12,754 bases of DNA from Thiohalomonas sp. (GCA_023864145.1 JAIVER010000012.1:1-12754), one strand, 5' to 3'. Shown: positions 1-6,618, counted from the stretch's first letter. Numbers and translations are program-made. The notes: a model not told the origin generated them from the letters alone.

Positions 1-75
1 TTCATGGGCTGTGAGAGTAATTTGCGTCATTGGATAATTTTGATCTTTTTCTCTATGAAAATCAAGCATTTTCAT
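1..75 (-). CDS. IS630-like transposase, N-terminal fragment (left copy, partial)
   Basis: Only the first 25 codons are in the window, read leftward from an ATG at 75. An ATG at 69 and one at 30 are in the same frame and could be the real start. The peptide matches the start of the right-hand copy at 12533 except for Glu-to-Lys at residue 10 and Gly-to-Glu at residue 25. No domain is visible in so short a piece; identification is by identity to the other copy. The 10-bp palindrome at 53-77 overlaps the two upstream start candidates, so the start at 30 would leave that hairpin in the leader. Confidence 0.55.
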   Translation of the reverse strand, partial: MKMLDFHREKDQNYPMTQITLTAHE

Positions 76-92
76 AGGTCATGGGTATAGTT
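1..92 (-). mobile_element. IS630-like element, 5' end (left copy, runs off window)
   Basis: These 92 bases are the reverse complement of 12516-12607 with two mismatches (positions 2 and 48), so two copies of one element bound the window in opposite orientation. The element-chromosome junction is probably at the TATA around 86-89, since IS630/Tc1-mariner elements insert at TA; the exact base cannot be fixed from one end. A subterminal perfect palindrome (arms 53-62 and 68-77, 5-base loop) lies near the end. The family call rests on the longer transposase fragment in the right copy. The other end lies outside the window. Confidence 0.75.
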
Positions 93-838
93 ATAGTGTT
101 GAGCACAAAGTCAAAGAATACGATATTGGTCATGATAATAGCCATGGCCTTTCAAAATCTCATTGGGAAAAAGTCGATTCAGGTGTCAGCGATAATTTAT
201 TTTTATTAATAGATGAAACCGGTACTTGTGTAGTAGATCCGGAAGCAGCAGCAATTACCCCCTCATTTTCAAAAACCTGGTATGGCTCACAAGAATTTAA
301 CCTGTCCAATGCAAGCTCAGCAGATGCCATAATGGCATTATCGATTTCATCTAGTCGATTTTTTGCTAATAATAATTATAAATATACTGAAAAACGTATC
401 AATGTTGCTGTTGATCTCTATGTGCTTGGACGATTCAAAACTATTGGCGGGCACAGAGAAAAACTGGATAAAGCAGGAGAAGTCAGAGATTTGATAGCAA
501 AATGGAAAACCAGGCCTGAGTTTTTACTGGCACGTTTTGATGAAAATGGTGATGCTGAAATTGATATGCAGGAATGGAAAAAGGTCATGAGTATGGCTGA
601 TCAGGAAGTAAAAAACAATTTTAGAGAGCGTCTGGTTCAACCCGAAATACATACTGTTTCAAAGCCGGTTGATAGTCGCCGTCCCTTTATCATCTCTGTG
701 GAGTCTCAGGAAACCATCGCTAATAAGTACCGATGCTATTCCAGAGCTGGTATGGTTGGCTTTTTCCTGAGTGGTATAGGCTTTGTCTGGACTATTGCTA
801 TACGTATTAACGGTATCCGCCTGATGCTGTCCGTGTGA
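86..838 (+). pseudogene. GIDE-domain (E3 ubiquitin ligase-like) membrane protein with EF-hand, 5'-truncated
   Basis: The reading frame is open from the IS630 junction to the TGA at 836-838, about 250 codons, and has no credible start near its 5' edge. The first ATG with a long frame (332) lies inside the conserved region, so the gene is read as truncated. The visible part starts at the Tyr-Ser-Tyr-Ser-Val-Glu strand of the domain and continues through W-E-K-V-x-S-G, the L-F-L-L-I-D-E-T-G-T stretch, V-D-P and W-Y-G. It ends with R-R-P-F, then a hydrophobic C-terminal helix near 748-805. A canonical EF-hand loop, D-E-N-G-D-A-E-I-D-M-Q-E with ligands at 1, 3, 5, 7, 9 and 12, lies at 539-574. From memory of the bacterial family (about 320 aa), the N-terminal membrane helix and roughly 75 residues are missing. 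Bacterial function is unknown; ligase activity should not be assumed. The gene converges on folD with a 14-base gap. Confidence 0.75.
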
Positions 839-852
839 GAGAGCCATCTGTC

Positions 853-1719
853 TTATGAGTGTAACTCATCAGCCGCATCAACAGTATTTTGTAATAAAGT
901 AGCAACGGTCATTGGTCCTACGCCTCCAGGTACAGGAGTAATATAAGCCGCTTTTTCTTTTGCTGTATCAAAGTCAACATCTCCTACTAACTGACCAGTC
1001 TCCAGGCGATTGATGCCGACGTCGATAACAATAGCCCCGGTTTTAATCCATTCACTATTAACAACACCGGGTTTACCAACAGCAACAACTAAAATATCAG
1101 CATTACTGACATGATCGGCAAGATCTTTAGTAAAACGGTGACAAGTGCTGACTGTACAACCCGCCAACAAAAGCTCTAAACCCATGGGGCGGCCAACAAT
1201 ATTGGATGCACCGACAATACAGACATTCATACCCTTTATACTCTGACCAATCGTATCCATTGTTTGATTTAATAAAGTCATGATGCCGCGAGGAGTACAG
1301 GGACGTAAAACAGGGATACGTAGTGCCAGACGACCAATATTATAAGGGTGGAAACCATCGACGTCTTTATCAGGGTGGATTCTTTCAATAATGGTTTCAG
1401 AGTTAATATGCTCAGGTAGAGGCAATTGCACCAGAATACCATCAATGGCTGTATCATTATTTAATTCATCAATAAGTGATAACAGGGTTTCCTGGCTTGT
1501 TTCTGCAGGCAGATCATGAGCAACTGAATTAATGCCTACTTTTTCACAAGACTGACGTTTATTACGCACATAAACTTCAGAAGCAGGATCATTTCCTACC
1601 TTGATTGCCGCAAGACCTGGAATGCGTAATCCTTGCTGTAAACGTTTCTCAACACGAAGTTTGAGTTGCTCCTTAATATCATTCGCGATTTTTTTTCCGT
1701 CTATTATTTGTGCACTCAT
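853..1719 (-). CDS. folD: Bifunctional methylenetetrahydrofolate dehydrogenase / methenyltetrahydrofolate cyclohydrolase
   Basis: FolD is a cytoplasmic homodimer that oxidises 5,10-methylene-THF with NADP+ and hydrolyses the product to 10-formyl-THF, feeding purine synthesis and initiator-tRNA formylation. The 288 aa are full length for the family. The substrate-site Tyr50-x3-Lys54 motif (Y-V-R-N-K), the Q-L-P-L-P segment (Gln98) and K-D-V-D-G with Asp121 are present. The dinucleotide loop G-A-S-N-I-V-G-R-P is at 170-178, and the C-terminal signature P-G-G-V-G-P-M-T at 264-271. The ATG at 1719 opens the conserved N-terminus (Ile-Ile-Asp-Gly-Lys). The ribosome site is weak, with only a GGAAAA-like stretch upstream. 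folD is divergent from the tRNA operon and convergent with the truncated GIDE gene, so it is probably monocistronic. Nothing in it looks damaged. Confidence 0.97.
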   Translation of the reverse strand: MSAQIIDGKKIANDIKEQLKLRVEKRLQQGLRIPGLAAIKVGNDPASEVYVRNKRQSCEKVGINSVAHDLPAETSQETLLSLIDELNNDTAIDGILVQLPLPEHINSETIIERIHPDKDVDGFHPYNIGRLALRIPVLRPCTPRGIMTLLNQTMDTIGQSIKGMNVCIVGASNIVGRPMGLELLLAGCTVSTCHRFTKDLADHVSNADILVVAVGKPGVVNSEWIKTGAIVIDVGINRLETGQLVGDVDFDTAKEKAAYITPVPGGVGPMTVATLLQNTVDAADELHS

Positions 1720-1747
1720 ACGATAGTATTTTCCACATTGATGAAGG

Positions 1748-1775
1748 ATTATGCTGATTTAAACTAATTTGTAAC
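1748..1775 (-). promoter_or_regulatory. Candidate folD promoter
   Basis: Read leftward, a GTTACA-like -35 (1775-1770) is followed after 16 bases by a CATAAT -10 (1753-1748). This would start transcription about 22 bases before the folD ATG. Both boxes deviate from sigma-70 consensus and the region is A+T-rich, so this is a best guess rather than a firm call. Confidence 0.3.
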
Positions 1776-1925
1776 CATGGGCTTAACAAGCGTTATTTAG
1801 GAATATGCTGAATAGTTGCACTAATTTTCAATAAAATGTATTTTACTCAAAAAAAGATGCTTATAGGAAATTTATTGTAATAAATAGGTGAATTAATATT
1901 CATTTTAAAAATATGAAAAAAATAC
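1776..1925. other. Intergenic stretch between folD and the tRNA operon, no gene seen
   Basis: This A+T-rich sequence is part of the 334-base gap between folD and tRNA-Pro. I see no reading frame with a ribosome site. Small A/T hairpins occur, such as TGAAT-TAAT-ATTCA near 1890-1903 followed by TTTT. They could insulate the divergent promoters but are too short to call. Confidence 0.4.
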
Positions 1926-1954
1926 TTGCATTGGTTAAATAAACTCATTATTAT
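1926..1954 (+). promoter_or_regulatory. tRNA operon promoter with stringent-type discriminator
   Basis: A TTGCAT -35 (1926-1931) and a TATTAT -10 (1949-1954) are spaced by exactly 17 bases. The bases after the -10 read ACGCACC, a GC-rich discriminator of the kind found at stable-RNA promoters under ppGpp control in Gammaproteobacteria. It is oriented toward the four-tRNA cluster, which starts about 90 bases downstream. No other good sigma-70 match precedes the cluster. Confidence 0.6.
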
Positions 1955-1988
1955 ACGCACCACTTGATGCTTAGACGCTGTTTCCAGG

Positions 1989-2019
1989 TATAGAAATAAA
2001 AAACAATTTTAATTCTATA
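1989..2019 (+). other. Leader hairpin upstream of tRNA-Pro
   Basis: Arms 1989-2001 and 2007-2019 pair over 13 positions with a single mismatch around a 5-base AACAA loop. The stem is A/U-rich and has no following T-run, so it is unlikely to be a terminator. It lies in the expected 5' leader of the tRNA precursor and might mark a processing site. Confidence 0.45.
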
Positions 2020-2053
2020 ATTGGTGTCACATAACAGATATATAAACATTAAT

Positions 2054-2130
2054 CGGGGTATAGCGCAGTCTGGTAGCGCGCTTGCTTTGGGAGCAAGATG
2101 TCGGGAGTTCGAATCTCTCTACCCCGACCA
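2054..2130 (+). tRNA. tRNA-Pro (anticodon TGG)
   Basis: A complete 77-base cloverleaf is present, and the CCA end is encoded. The acceptor strand CGGGGTA pairs with TACCCCG. The anticodon arm is CTTGC / TTTGGGA loop / GCAAG, giving anticodon TGG. The TTCGAAT T-loop is present. It is the first gene of the four-tRNA cluster. Confidence 0.95.
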
Positions 2131-2134
2131 ATTA

Positions 2135-2200
2135 TATTACTGAGTCACTTATTATATGAGTTACCACTTACTAATTTATATAGTAAGTGGCTCAGTAATA
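2135..2200 (+). repeat. Nested palindrome in the tRNA-Pro/tRNA-Arg spacer
   Basis: Two perfect inverted repeats are nested. The outer arms TATTACTGAG (2135-2144) and CTCAGTAATA (2191-2200) enclose inner arms CCACTTACTA (2164-2173) and TAGTAAGTGG (2181-2190) with a 7-base loop. The inner right arm runs straight into the outer right arm; a 19-base bulge (2145-2163) lies on the left. It occupies almost the whole spacer. As RNA it would be a stable structure between two tRNAs, plausibly a processing element. No T-run follows, so it is not an obvious terminator. Confidence 0.7.
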
Positions 2201-2206
2201 GTTTCT

Positions 2207-2283
2207 GCGCCCGTAGCTCATCTGGATAGAGCATCGGCCTTCTAAGCCGAGGGTAGCAGGTTCGAGTCCTGCCGGGCGCACCA
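2207..2283 (+). tRNA. tRNA-Arg (anticodon TCT)
   Basis: A 77-base cloverleaf with encoded CCA is present. The acceptor GCGCCCG pairs with CGGGCGC. The anticodon arm is TCGGC / CTTCTAA / GCCGA, giving TCT, which reads AGA (and AGG by wobble). The T-arm has the standard GGTTCGAGTCC core. It is the second tRNA of the cluster. Confidence 0.95.
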
Positions 2284-2365
2284 AATTTGCCTTGTCGGGT
2301 TTGTAAATAATCCAGTTTTACATCTATTTAATCGTTCATTACGAACTGTTTTATAGAATATTGTG

Positions 2366-2441
2366 GTGAGCGTAGCTCAGCTGGTAGAGCTCAGGATTGT
2401 GACTCCTGCGGTCGAGGGTTCGAACCCCTTCGTTCACCCCA
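2366..2441 (+). tRNA. tRNA-His (anticodon GTG)
   Basis: The acceptor GTGAGCG pairs with CGTTCAC (one G-U). The anticodon arm is CAGGA / TTGTGAC / TCCTG, giving GTG. The discriminator is C73, as expected for bacterial tRNA-His, and CCA is encoded. The extra G-1 recognised by HisRS is encoded at 2365, so the mature 5' end is probably 2365. Confidence 0.95.
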
Positions 2442-2497
2442 TTCTCTTAAAAATTAAGAGTTAACAGCAAAAGTAGTAACAATAAAATAAATATTTC

Positions 2498-2582
2498 GCG
2501 GATGTGGTGAAATTGGTATACACGCTGGTTTTAGGTACCAGTGGCGCAAGTCGTGAGAGTTCGAGTCTCTCCATCCGCACCA
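2498..2582 (+). tRNA. tRNA-Leu (anticodon TAG)
   Basis: This 85-base type II tRNA has a long variable arm. The acceptor GCGGATG pairs with CATCCGC. The anticodon arm is CTGGT / TTTAGGT / ACCAG, giving TAG (CUN codons). CCA is encoded. It is the last tRNA before tig; no convincing terminator separates it from the sequence upstream of tig. Confidence 0.95.
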
Positions 2583-2748
2583 TTTATCTTATTGAGCTGT
2601 TCATCTCCTTGTCCTTGTTTTAAACTTCCCCTTTATTTCATATCAGTTTTCTAAACTATTGTACCTTACAAAAAATCACTTTTTTTCTGTTTCTGTCTCT
2701 CATGCTTAAAAAAATACACATTTTCTTTATTTCTTTGTTAAAAAGTAT
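2583..2748 (+). other. Gap between tRNA-Leu and the tig promoter, no gene seen
   Basis: The plus strand here is strongly pyrimidine-rich, with several T-runs such as 2681-2687. I found no G+C-containing stem next to those runs and no reading frame with a start and ribosome site. The tRNA transcript may end here by a factor-dependent route or read into tig. Confidence 0.4.
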
Positions 2749-2777
2749 TAATTATTAATGCTAATATCTTGTATAAT
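2749..2777 (+). promoter_or_regulatory. Candidate tig promoter
   Basis: A perfect TATAAT -10 lies at 2772-2777, preceded by TTG. The -35 position at 17-base spacing (2749-2754, TAATTA) is poor. It would give a 5' leader of roughly 120 bases containing the hairpin at 2818-2870. A second TATAAT lies inside that hairpin's loop (2845-2850) and could be the real -10. Confidence 0.45.
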
Positions 2778-2817
2778 GTCCTGCTAAGCTGTATATAAAG
2801 CATAGCCATGTTTATGT

Positions 2818-2870
2818 AGAACTCATTACCTGTGAATCTTAGTTTATAATTTTTACAGGTAATGAGTTTT
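2818..2870 (+). promoter_or_regulatory. Long perfect inverted repeat in the tig leader
   Basis: Arms 2820-2833 (AACTCATTACCTGT) and 2855-2868 (ACAGGTAATGAGTT) pair perfectly over 14 bp around a 21-base loop; a G-T and an A-T pair extend the base. A TTTTT run (2867-2871) overlaps the end of the right arm, as in an intrinsic terminator, only about 30 bases before the tig ATG. The loop contains TATAAT. It may be an attenuator, a terminator for tRNA read-through with the promoter nested inside, or a paired operator. The sequence does not decide between these. Confidence 0.65.
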
Positions 2871-2902
2871 TAAAATTAATTTGATTGTAACGAGGATAAA
2901 AA

Positions 2903-4201
2903 ATGCAAGTTTCTGTAGAAACAAAAGAAGGTCTTGAAAGAGAAATGACGGTTCAATTTCCAACATCAGATATTAATGGTGAAGTAAATACCCGTCTACA
3001 ATCTTTAACAAAAACTGCAAAAATTAATGGCTTTCGTCCAGGTAAAATCCCTATGACTGTTATTAAGAAGCGTTATAGCGGTGCTGTAGAAGCTGAAGTT
3101 TTAAATGAAAAGTTACAACGAAGCTATTTTGAAGCCGTTAATCAGGAAAAACTCAAGCCTGCCGGTCAGCCGACTATTAATATTGTTGAGAATGACGATA
3201 AAGATAATATTTCCTATAAAGCACTCTTTGAAGTGTATCCGGAAATCACGCCGGCATCTTTAGAAGGTCAGAACTTTGAAAAAGCGTTCGTAGCCATTGG
3301 TGACAGCGATATTGATTTAACTATTGAAAATATTCGTAAACAAAACCAGACATTTACTAATGTTGAGCGCGGTGTCCAAAAAGAAGATCAGGTTGTTGTT
3401 GATTTTGTCGGGACTATTGATGGTGAAGAGTTTAAAGGAAATGAAGGCAAGCAGATGCCTGTGACTTTAGGTCAGGGAGAAATGATTGAAGGTTTTGAAG
3501 ATGGTCTTATCGGTGCAAAAGCAGGTGATAGCCTGACTCTTGATCTTAAATTCCCTGAAGAATATCACTACAAAAAAGATGTAGAGTTCGCCATTACTGT
3601 TTCCGCGGTTAAAGAAGCTACGCTTCCAGAACTAAACGATGAATTTTATGTAAAATTTGGCATTTCTGAAGGCGGTAATGATGCATTCCGTGAAGAAGTT
3701 AAAAAGAATATGCAGATTGAGTTGGATAAAGCTGTTGCTGCGAAGCTAAAGAATCAGGTTATGGATGCTATTTTTGATATCAATGAAATCATCGTACCTA
3801 AAGCACTGGTTGAAGAAGAAGCTAAAAATATGGCTGAGCAAATGCACTCTCAATACCAGATGCAAACTCAGGGCGATGCTCAATTACAAACCAGCTTATT
3901 TGAAGAGCGGGCAACCAAGCGAGTTTCTCTCACTATGCTTCTTGCGGAAGTAGTTAAAGTAAATGATATTACTGCACCAAAAGAAGCTGTTATGGCAAAG
4001 ATTGTTGAGATGGCAGCCACTTATGAGAGCCCGCAGGAAGTGATGGATTATTATCAATCTCATAAAGAAAAACTAGCTGAAATTGAGTCCTTTGTTTTAG
4101 AAGAAAAAATTGTTGATTGGGCATGTGAAGAAGCTACAGTAACAGATAAAGATTTTACCTTTACTGAATTTATGAATCCAAAAACTGAGGAAGAAGCTTA
4201 A
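2903..4201 (+). CDS. tig: Trigger factor (ribosome-associated chaperone and prolyl isomerase)
   Basis: Trigger factor docks on ribosomal protein L23 at the exit tunnel, shields nascent chains and has peptidyl-prolyl cis-trans isomerase activity. The length of 432 aa equals E. coli Tig. The ribosome-binding signature G-F-R-P-G-K-I-P is at residues 43-50 in the N-terminal domain. The FKBP-like PPIase domain runs from about 155 to 245 and includes V-V-V-D-F-V-G-T and G-F-E-D-G-L-I-G-A. An acidic helical C-terminal chaperone domain follows. A GAGG site at 2892-2895 is 7 bases before the ATG. clpP starts 72 bases downstream, so tig-clpP co-transcription is possible. No frameshift or missing motif is seen. 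Confidence 0.97.
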   Translation: MQVSVETKEGLEREMTVQFPTSDINGEVNTRLQSLTKTAKINGFRPGKIPMTVIKKRYSGAVEAEVLNEKLQRSYFEAVNQEKLKPAGQPTINIVENDDKDNISYKALFEVYPEITPASLEGQNFEKAFVAIGDSDIDLTIENIRKQNQTFTNVERGVQKEDQVVVDFVGTIDGEEFKGNEGKQMPVTLGQGEMIEGFEDGLIGAKAGDSLTLDLKFPEEYHYKKDVEFAITVSAVKEATLPELNDEFYVKFGISEGGNDAFREEVKKNMQIELDKAVAAKLKNQVMDAIFDINEIIVPKALVEEEAKNMAEQMHSQYQMQTQGDAQLQTSLFEERATKRVSLTMLLAEVVKVNDITAPKEAVMAKIVEMAATYESPQEVMDYYQSHKEKLAEIESFVLEEKIVDWACEEATVTDKDFTFTEFMNPKTEEEA

Positions 4202-4229
4202 TTCACTTCTTATAAATAGAGATACTTAA

Positions 4230-4248
4230 CTTTCTAAGAATTAGAAAG
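4230..4248 (+). other. Hairpin in the tig-clpP spacer
   Basis: CTTTCTAA (4230-4237) and TTAGAAAG (4241-4248) form a perfect 8-bp stem with a 3-base GAA loop. No U-run follows, so termination is unlikely. It could protect the 3' end of tig mRNA or act as an internal processing site. It lies a few bases upstream of the ribosome-site hairpin of clpP. Confidence 0.5.
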
Positions 4249-4252
4249 AACT

Positions 4253-4274
4253 TTAAGAGAGGGTTGTAACTTAA
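4253..4274 (+). promoter_or_regulatory. clpP ribosome-binding site within a weak hairpin
   Basis: The Shine-Dalgarno AGAGAGGG (4256-4263) fixes the ATG at 4274. TTAAG (4253-4257) can pair with CTTAA (4270-4274), placing the purines in the loop and the A of the ATG in the stem. The stem is only 5 bp with a 12-base loop, so it would be marginal alone. It resembles the arrangement at lon. Confidence 0.35.
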
Positions 4275-4930
4275 TGATAAATAAAGAAATCACTAGCGGT
4301 TCTGTACAAGCTGATGCCCTTGGACTGGTGCCTATGGTTGTCGAACAGACATCAAGAGGGGAACGCTCATATGATATCTATTCACGATTATTAAAAGAGC
4401 GGGTAATTTTTTTAGTGGGCCCGGTAGAAGATAATATGGCCAACTTAATTGTCGCACAATTATTATTTCTTGAATCTGAAAATCCAGATAAAGATATTCA
4501 CCTCTATATCAATTCACCTGGTGGTTCAGTGACTGCCGGCATGTCAATTTACGACACAATGCAGTTTATTAAACCTGACGTCAGTACCATGTGTATTGGT
4601 CAGGCAGCCAGCATGGGTGCATTACTATTGACGGGTGGCGCTAAAAATAAGCGTTATTGTTTACCCAACTCGCGAATGATGATTCACCAGCCTATGGGCG
4701 GTTTTCAGGGGCAGGCATCTGATATAGAAATTCATGCTAAAGAAATCCTTACCTTAAAAGAAAAACTCAATCATATTATGGCTGATCATACCGATCAGGA
4801 TATTGATGTTATCAAACAAGATACTGATAGAGATAACTTTTTGAGCGCTGAACAGGCAGTTGATTATGGTTTAATCGATCAGATGATTACCATGCGTGAA
4901 AAGACCACAACAGATGAATCTTCAAGCTAA
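4274..4930 (+). CDS. clpP: ATP-dependent Clp protease proteolytic subunit
   Basis: ClpP is a serine peptidase forming a 14-subunit barrel that degrades substrates unfolded and fed in by ClpX or ClpA. The catalytic triad is intact: Ser113 in A-A-S-M-G-A, His138 in M-M-I-H-Q-P and Asp187 in R-D-N-F-L-S. The oxyanion-region P-G-G-S-V (82-86) and the [15 protein letters not shown] axial segment are conserved. By comparison with E. coli, about 14-16 N-terminal residues are a propeptide removed before the L-V-P-M-V motif. The 218 aa exceed E. coli ClpP (207) mostly by a polar C-terminal tail rich in Thr and Ser. clpX lies downstream but at an unusual distance of 404 bases because of the inserted palindrome. 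Confidence 0.97.
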   Translation: MINKEITSGSVQADALGLVPMVVEQTSRGERSYDIYSRLLKERVIFLVGPVEDNMANLIVAQLLFLESENPDKDIHLYINSPGGSVTAGMSIYDTMQFIKPDVSTMCIGQAASMGALLLTGGAKNKRYCLPNSRMMIHQPMGGFQGQASDIEIHAKEILTLKEKLNHIMADHTDQDIDVIKQDTDRDNFLSAEQAVDYGLIDQMITMREKTTTDESSS

Positions 4931-5036
4931 ATAAATGATAAGTTATTATTAATTTAAACAATGATCTGCGAATAACTATTGATTTATTAATGAATTAGGC
5001 TTATATATTGTAGATAATAAATTCTGTTAGAGCATA
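4931..5036 (+). other. clpP 3' flank, no gene seen
   Basis: This 106-base stretch is A+T-rich. AGTTATT and AATAACT (around 4940-4978) could form a 7-bp stem with a long loop, but no U-run follows. There is no clear terminator after clpP, so transcription may continue through the palindromic element into clpX. Confidence 0.35.
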
Positions 5037-5254
5037 TGTTTGAACCTAAACTAATCAGTTGAATCGTAGGAGAGCGATCAAGGTGCTGGAGATTCAAGGG
5101 TTTGCTGGTTATTTTGGATTTATTCGTACCCCAAGGGCACTTCCTTCGGGGCGTCGTCACCCTACGGGTGAATTCAAAATGCTCTGAAAAGTCTTGAAGA
5201 TTTAGTGTCTTGGACGCTCGCAGTAGGTTCAGCTAATTAGTTTAGGTTGAAGCA
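5037..5254 (+). repeat. 218-bp imperfect palindromic element between clpP and clpX (MITE-like or structured RNA)
   Basis: The two halves pair over about 85 positions (5037-5121 with 5170-5254). A hand count gives about 57 Watson-Crick pairs, 14 G-U pairs in plus-strand RNA and 14 mismatches. The outer arms are best conserved: TGAACCTAAACTAATCAGTT (5041-5060) against AGCTAATTAGTTTAGGTTGA (5231-5250). At the apex are two further hairpins: CCCC (5129-5132) with GGGG (5148-5151), supported by AAGG/CCTT, and TCACCC-TAC-GGGTGA (5157-5171). No protein frame fits. No clear target duplication is visible. It is more G+C-rich than its flanks at the apex, as expected for an inserted element. A short non-autonomous transposable element is the simplest reading. 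Confidence 0.7.
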
Positions 5255-5263
5255 CGGTTTCAA

Positions 5264-5283
5264 AGTTAAAATTACTTTTAACT
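5264..5283 (+). other. Hairpin upstream of clpX
   Basis: AGTTAAAA (5264-5271) and TTTTAACT (5276-5283) form a perfect 8-bp stem with a 4-base loop, directly after the palindromic element. A TATAAA at 5294-5299 could be a clpX -10 but has no good -35. A smaller AGGG/CCCT stem (5302-5317) precedes the clpX ribosome site GAGG (5323-5326). Confidence 0.4.
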
Positions 5284-5334
5284 GATACTAATGTATAAAT
5301 AAGGGCAATATTACCCTGATATGAGGTTCGTTTT

Positions 5335-6609
5335 ATGAGTGATGATACTCAAAATAAAGATGAAAATGGCAAGCTGTTGTACTGTTCTTTTTGCGGTAAA
5401 AGCCAGAATGAAGTCAGAAAATTAATAGCAGGCCCTTCAGTATTTATCTGTGATGAATGTGTTGAGCTGTGCAGTGATATTATTCGTGAAGAAATACAAG
5501 AACAGGGCGGCTCTGTTCCTGGCAGCAAATTACCTACGCCACGTGAAATTAATAAAAAATTAGATGAATATGTAATAGGTCAGGCTACTGCAAAAAAGAT
5601 TCTGGCTGTTGCTGTCTATAATCATTACAAACGCCTTGAAAGCGGTCATAAAAAAGATGATGTTGAATTATCTAAAAGTAATATTCTTCTGATTGGTCCG
5701 ACAGGCTGTGGTAAGACTCTGCTTGCTGAAACTCTGGCAAGAATGTTAGATGTGCCTTTTACCATTGCTGATGCAACTACTTTGACTGAAGCCGGTTATG
5801 TTGGTGAAGATGTCGAGAATATTATTCAAAAATTATTGCAGAAATGTGACTATGATATAGAGAAAGCCCAGACAGGCATTGTTTACATTGATGAAATTGA
5901 TAAGATTTCTCGTAAATCAGACAATCCGTCAATCACTCGTGATGTTTCCGGAGAAGGTGTCCAGCAAGCGTTATTAAAGCTTATTGAAGGTACTGTTGCC
6001 TCTGTACCGCCTCAGGGTGGACGCAAACATCCACAACAAGAGTTTTTACAGGTTAATACTGCTAATATTCTCTTCATCTGTGGAGGGGCATTCTCAGGAT
6101 TAGATACTGTTATCCGTGACCGTTCTGAAAAGAGCGGCATTGGTTTCGGGGCAGAAGTGAGCAGTAAGGATGATACCAAGAGCTTTGGTGATTTACTTGA
6201 TGGGATTGAACCACAGGACTTAACTCGTTATGGTTTAATACCTGAATTTGTTGGGCGTTTACCCGTTATTGCTACATTGAAAGAATTAGATGAAGATGCA
6301 TTAGTTAGAATCCTGACAGAACCAAAAAATGCTTTGGCAAAACAATATAGCAAGTTAATTGAAATGGAAGGTGCTGAATTAGATTTGCGTGAGGAAGCCC
6401 TAAGAGCTATAGCCAAAAAAGCGATGGAAAGAAAGACAGGAGCACGTGGATTGCGTTCTATTTTAGAGCATAGCCTGCTGGATACTATGTATGAATTACC
6501 TTCAATAGATGATGTAGAATTGGTTGTTGTTGATGAATCAGTGATTAATGGTTTATCAGAACCCCTACTTATTTATGCTAATGAAGATAAAAAAGCTTCT
6601 GGTGAGTGA
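5335..6609 (+). CDS. clpX: ATP-dependent Clp protease, ATP-binding unfoldase subunit ClpX
   Basis: ClpX is a hexameric AAA+ unfoldase that recognises tagged substrates, including SsrA-tagged proteins, and threads them into ClpP. The 424 aa match E. coli ClpX. The N-terminal zinc domain has Cys17, Cys20, Cys39 and Cys42. The AAA+ core has Walker A G-P-T-G-C-G-K-T (121-128), pore loop G-Y-V-G (154-157) and Walker B V-Y-I-D-E-I-D-K (183-190). The pore-2 R-K-H is at 230-232 and the ClpP-docking I-G-F loop at 269-271. The sensor-2 motif G-A-R-G-L-R carries Arg371. GAGG lies 8 bases before the ATG. The gene ends in a strong terminator, so the tig-clpP-clpX unit stops here and lon has its own promoter. 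Confidence 0.98.
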   Translation: MSDDTQNKDENGKLLYCSFCGKSQNEVRKLIAGPSVFICDECVELCSDIIREEIQEQGGSVPGSKLPTPREINKKLDEYVIGQATAKKILAVAVYNHYKRLESGHKKDDVELSKSNILLIGPTGCGKTLLAETLARMLDVPFTIADATTLTEAGYVGEDVENIIQKLLQKCDYDIEKAQTGIVYIDEIDKISRKSDNPSITRDVSGEGVQQALLKLIEGTVASVPPQGGRKHPQQEFLQVNTANILFICGGAFSGLDTVIRDRSEKSGIGFGAEVSSKDDTKSFGDLLDGIEPQDLTRYGLIPEFVGRLPVIATLKELDEDALVRILTEPKNALAKQYSKLIEMEGAELDLREEALRAIAKKAMERKTGARGLRSILEHSLLDTMYELPSIDDVELVVVDESVINGLSEPLLIYANEDKKASGE

Positions 6610-6618
6610 TATTTCATT

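Noticed and set aside
659..847. 62-codon minus-strand frame opposite the end of the GIDE gene
   Set aside because: It is antisense to a recognisable conserved domain and membrane helix, has no ribosome site and resembles no family.
2135..2200. CRISPR-like or attachment-site repeats in the tRNA cluster
   Set aside because: The repeats are inverted, not direct and evenly spaced, and no copy of a tRNA 3' end or an integrase gene is present.
3765..3953. 62-codon plus-strand frame inside tig
   Set aside because: An out-of-frame shadow of the trigger factor C-terminal domain.
5037..5254. 6S RNA or another known long-hairpin RNA between clpP and clpX
   Set aside because: It is a long hairpin of about the right size, but it lacks the large open central bubble expected of 6S RNA and the location is not the usual one; the branched G+C-rich apex does not fit.
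6228..6416. 62-codon minus-strand frame inside clpX
   Set aside because: Antisense shadow of a fully conserved ClpX region; no independent start signals.
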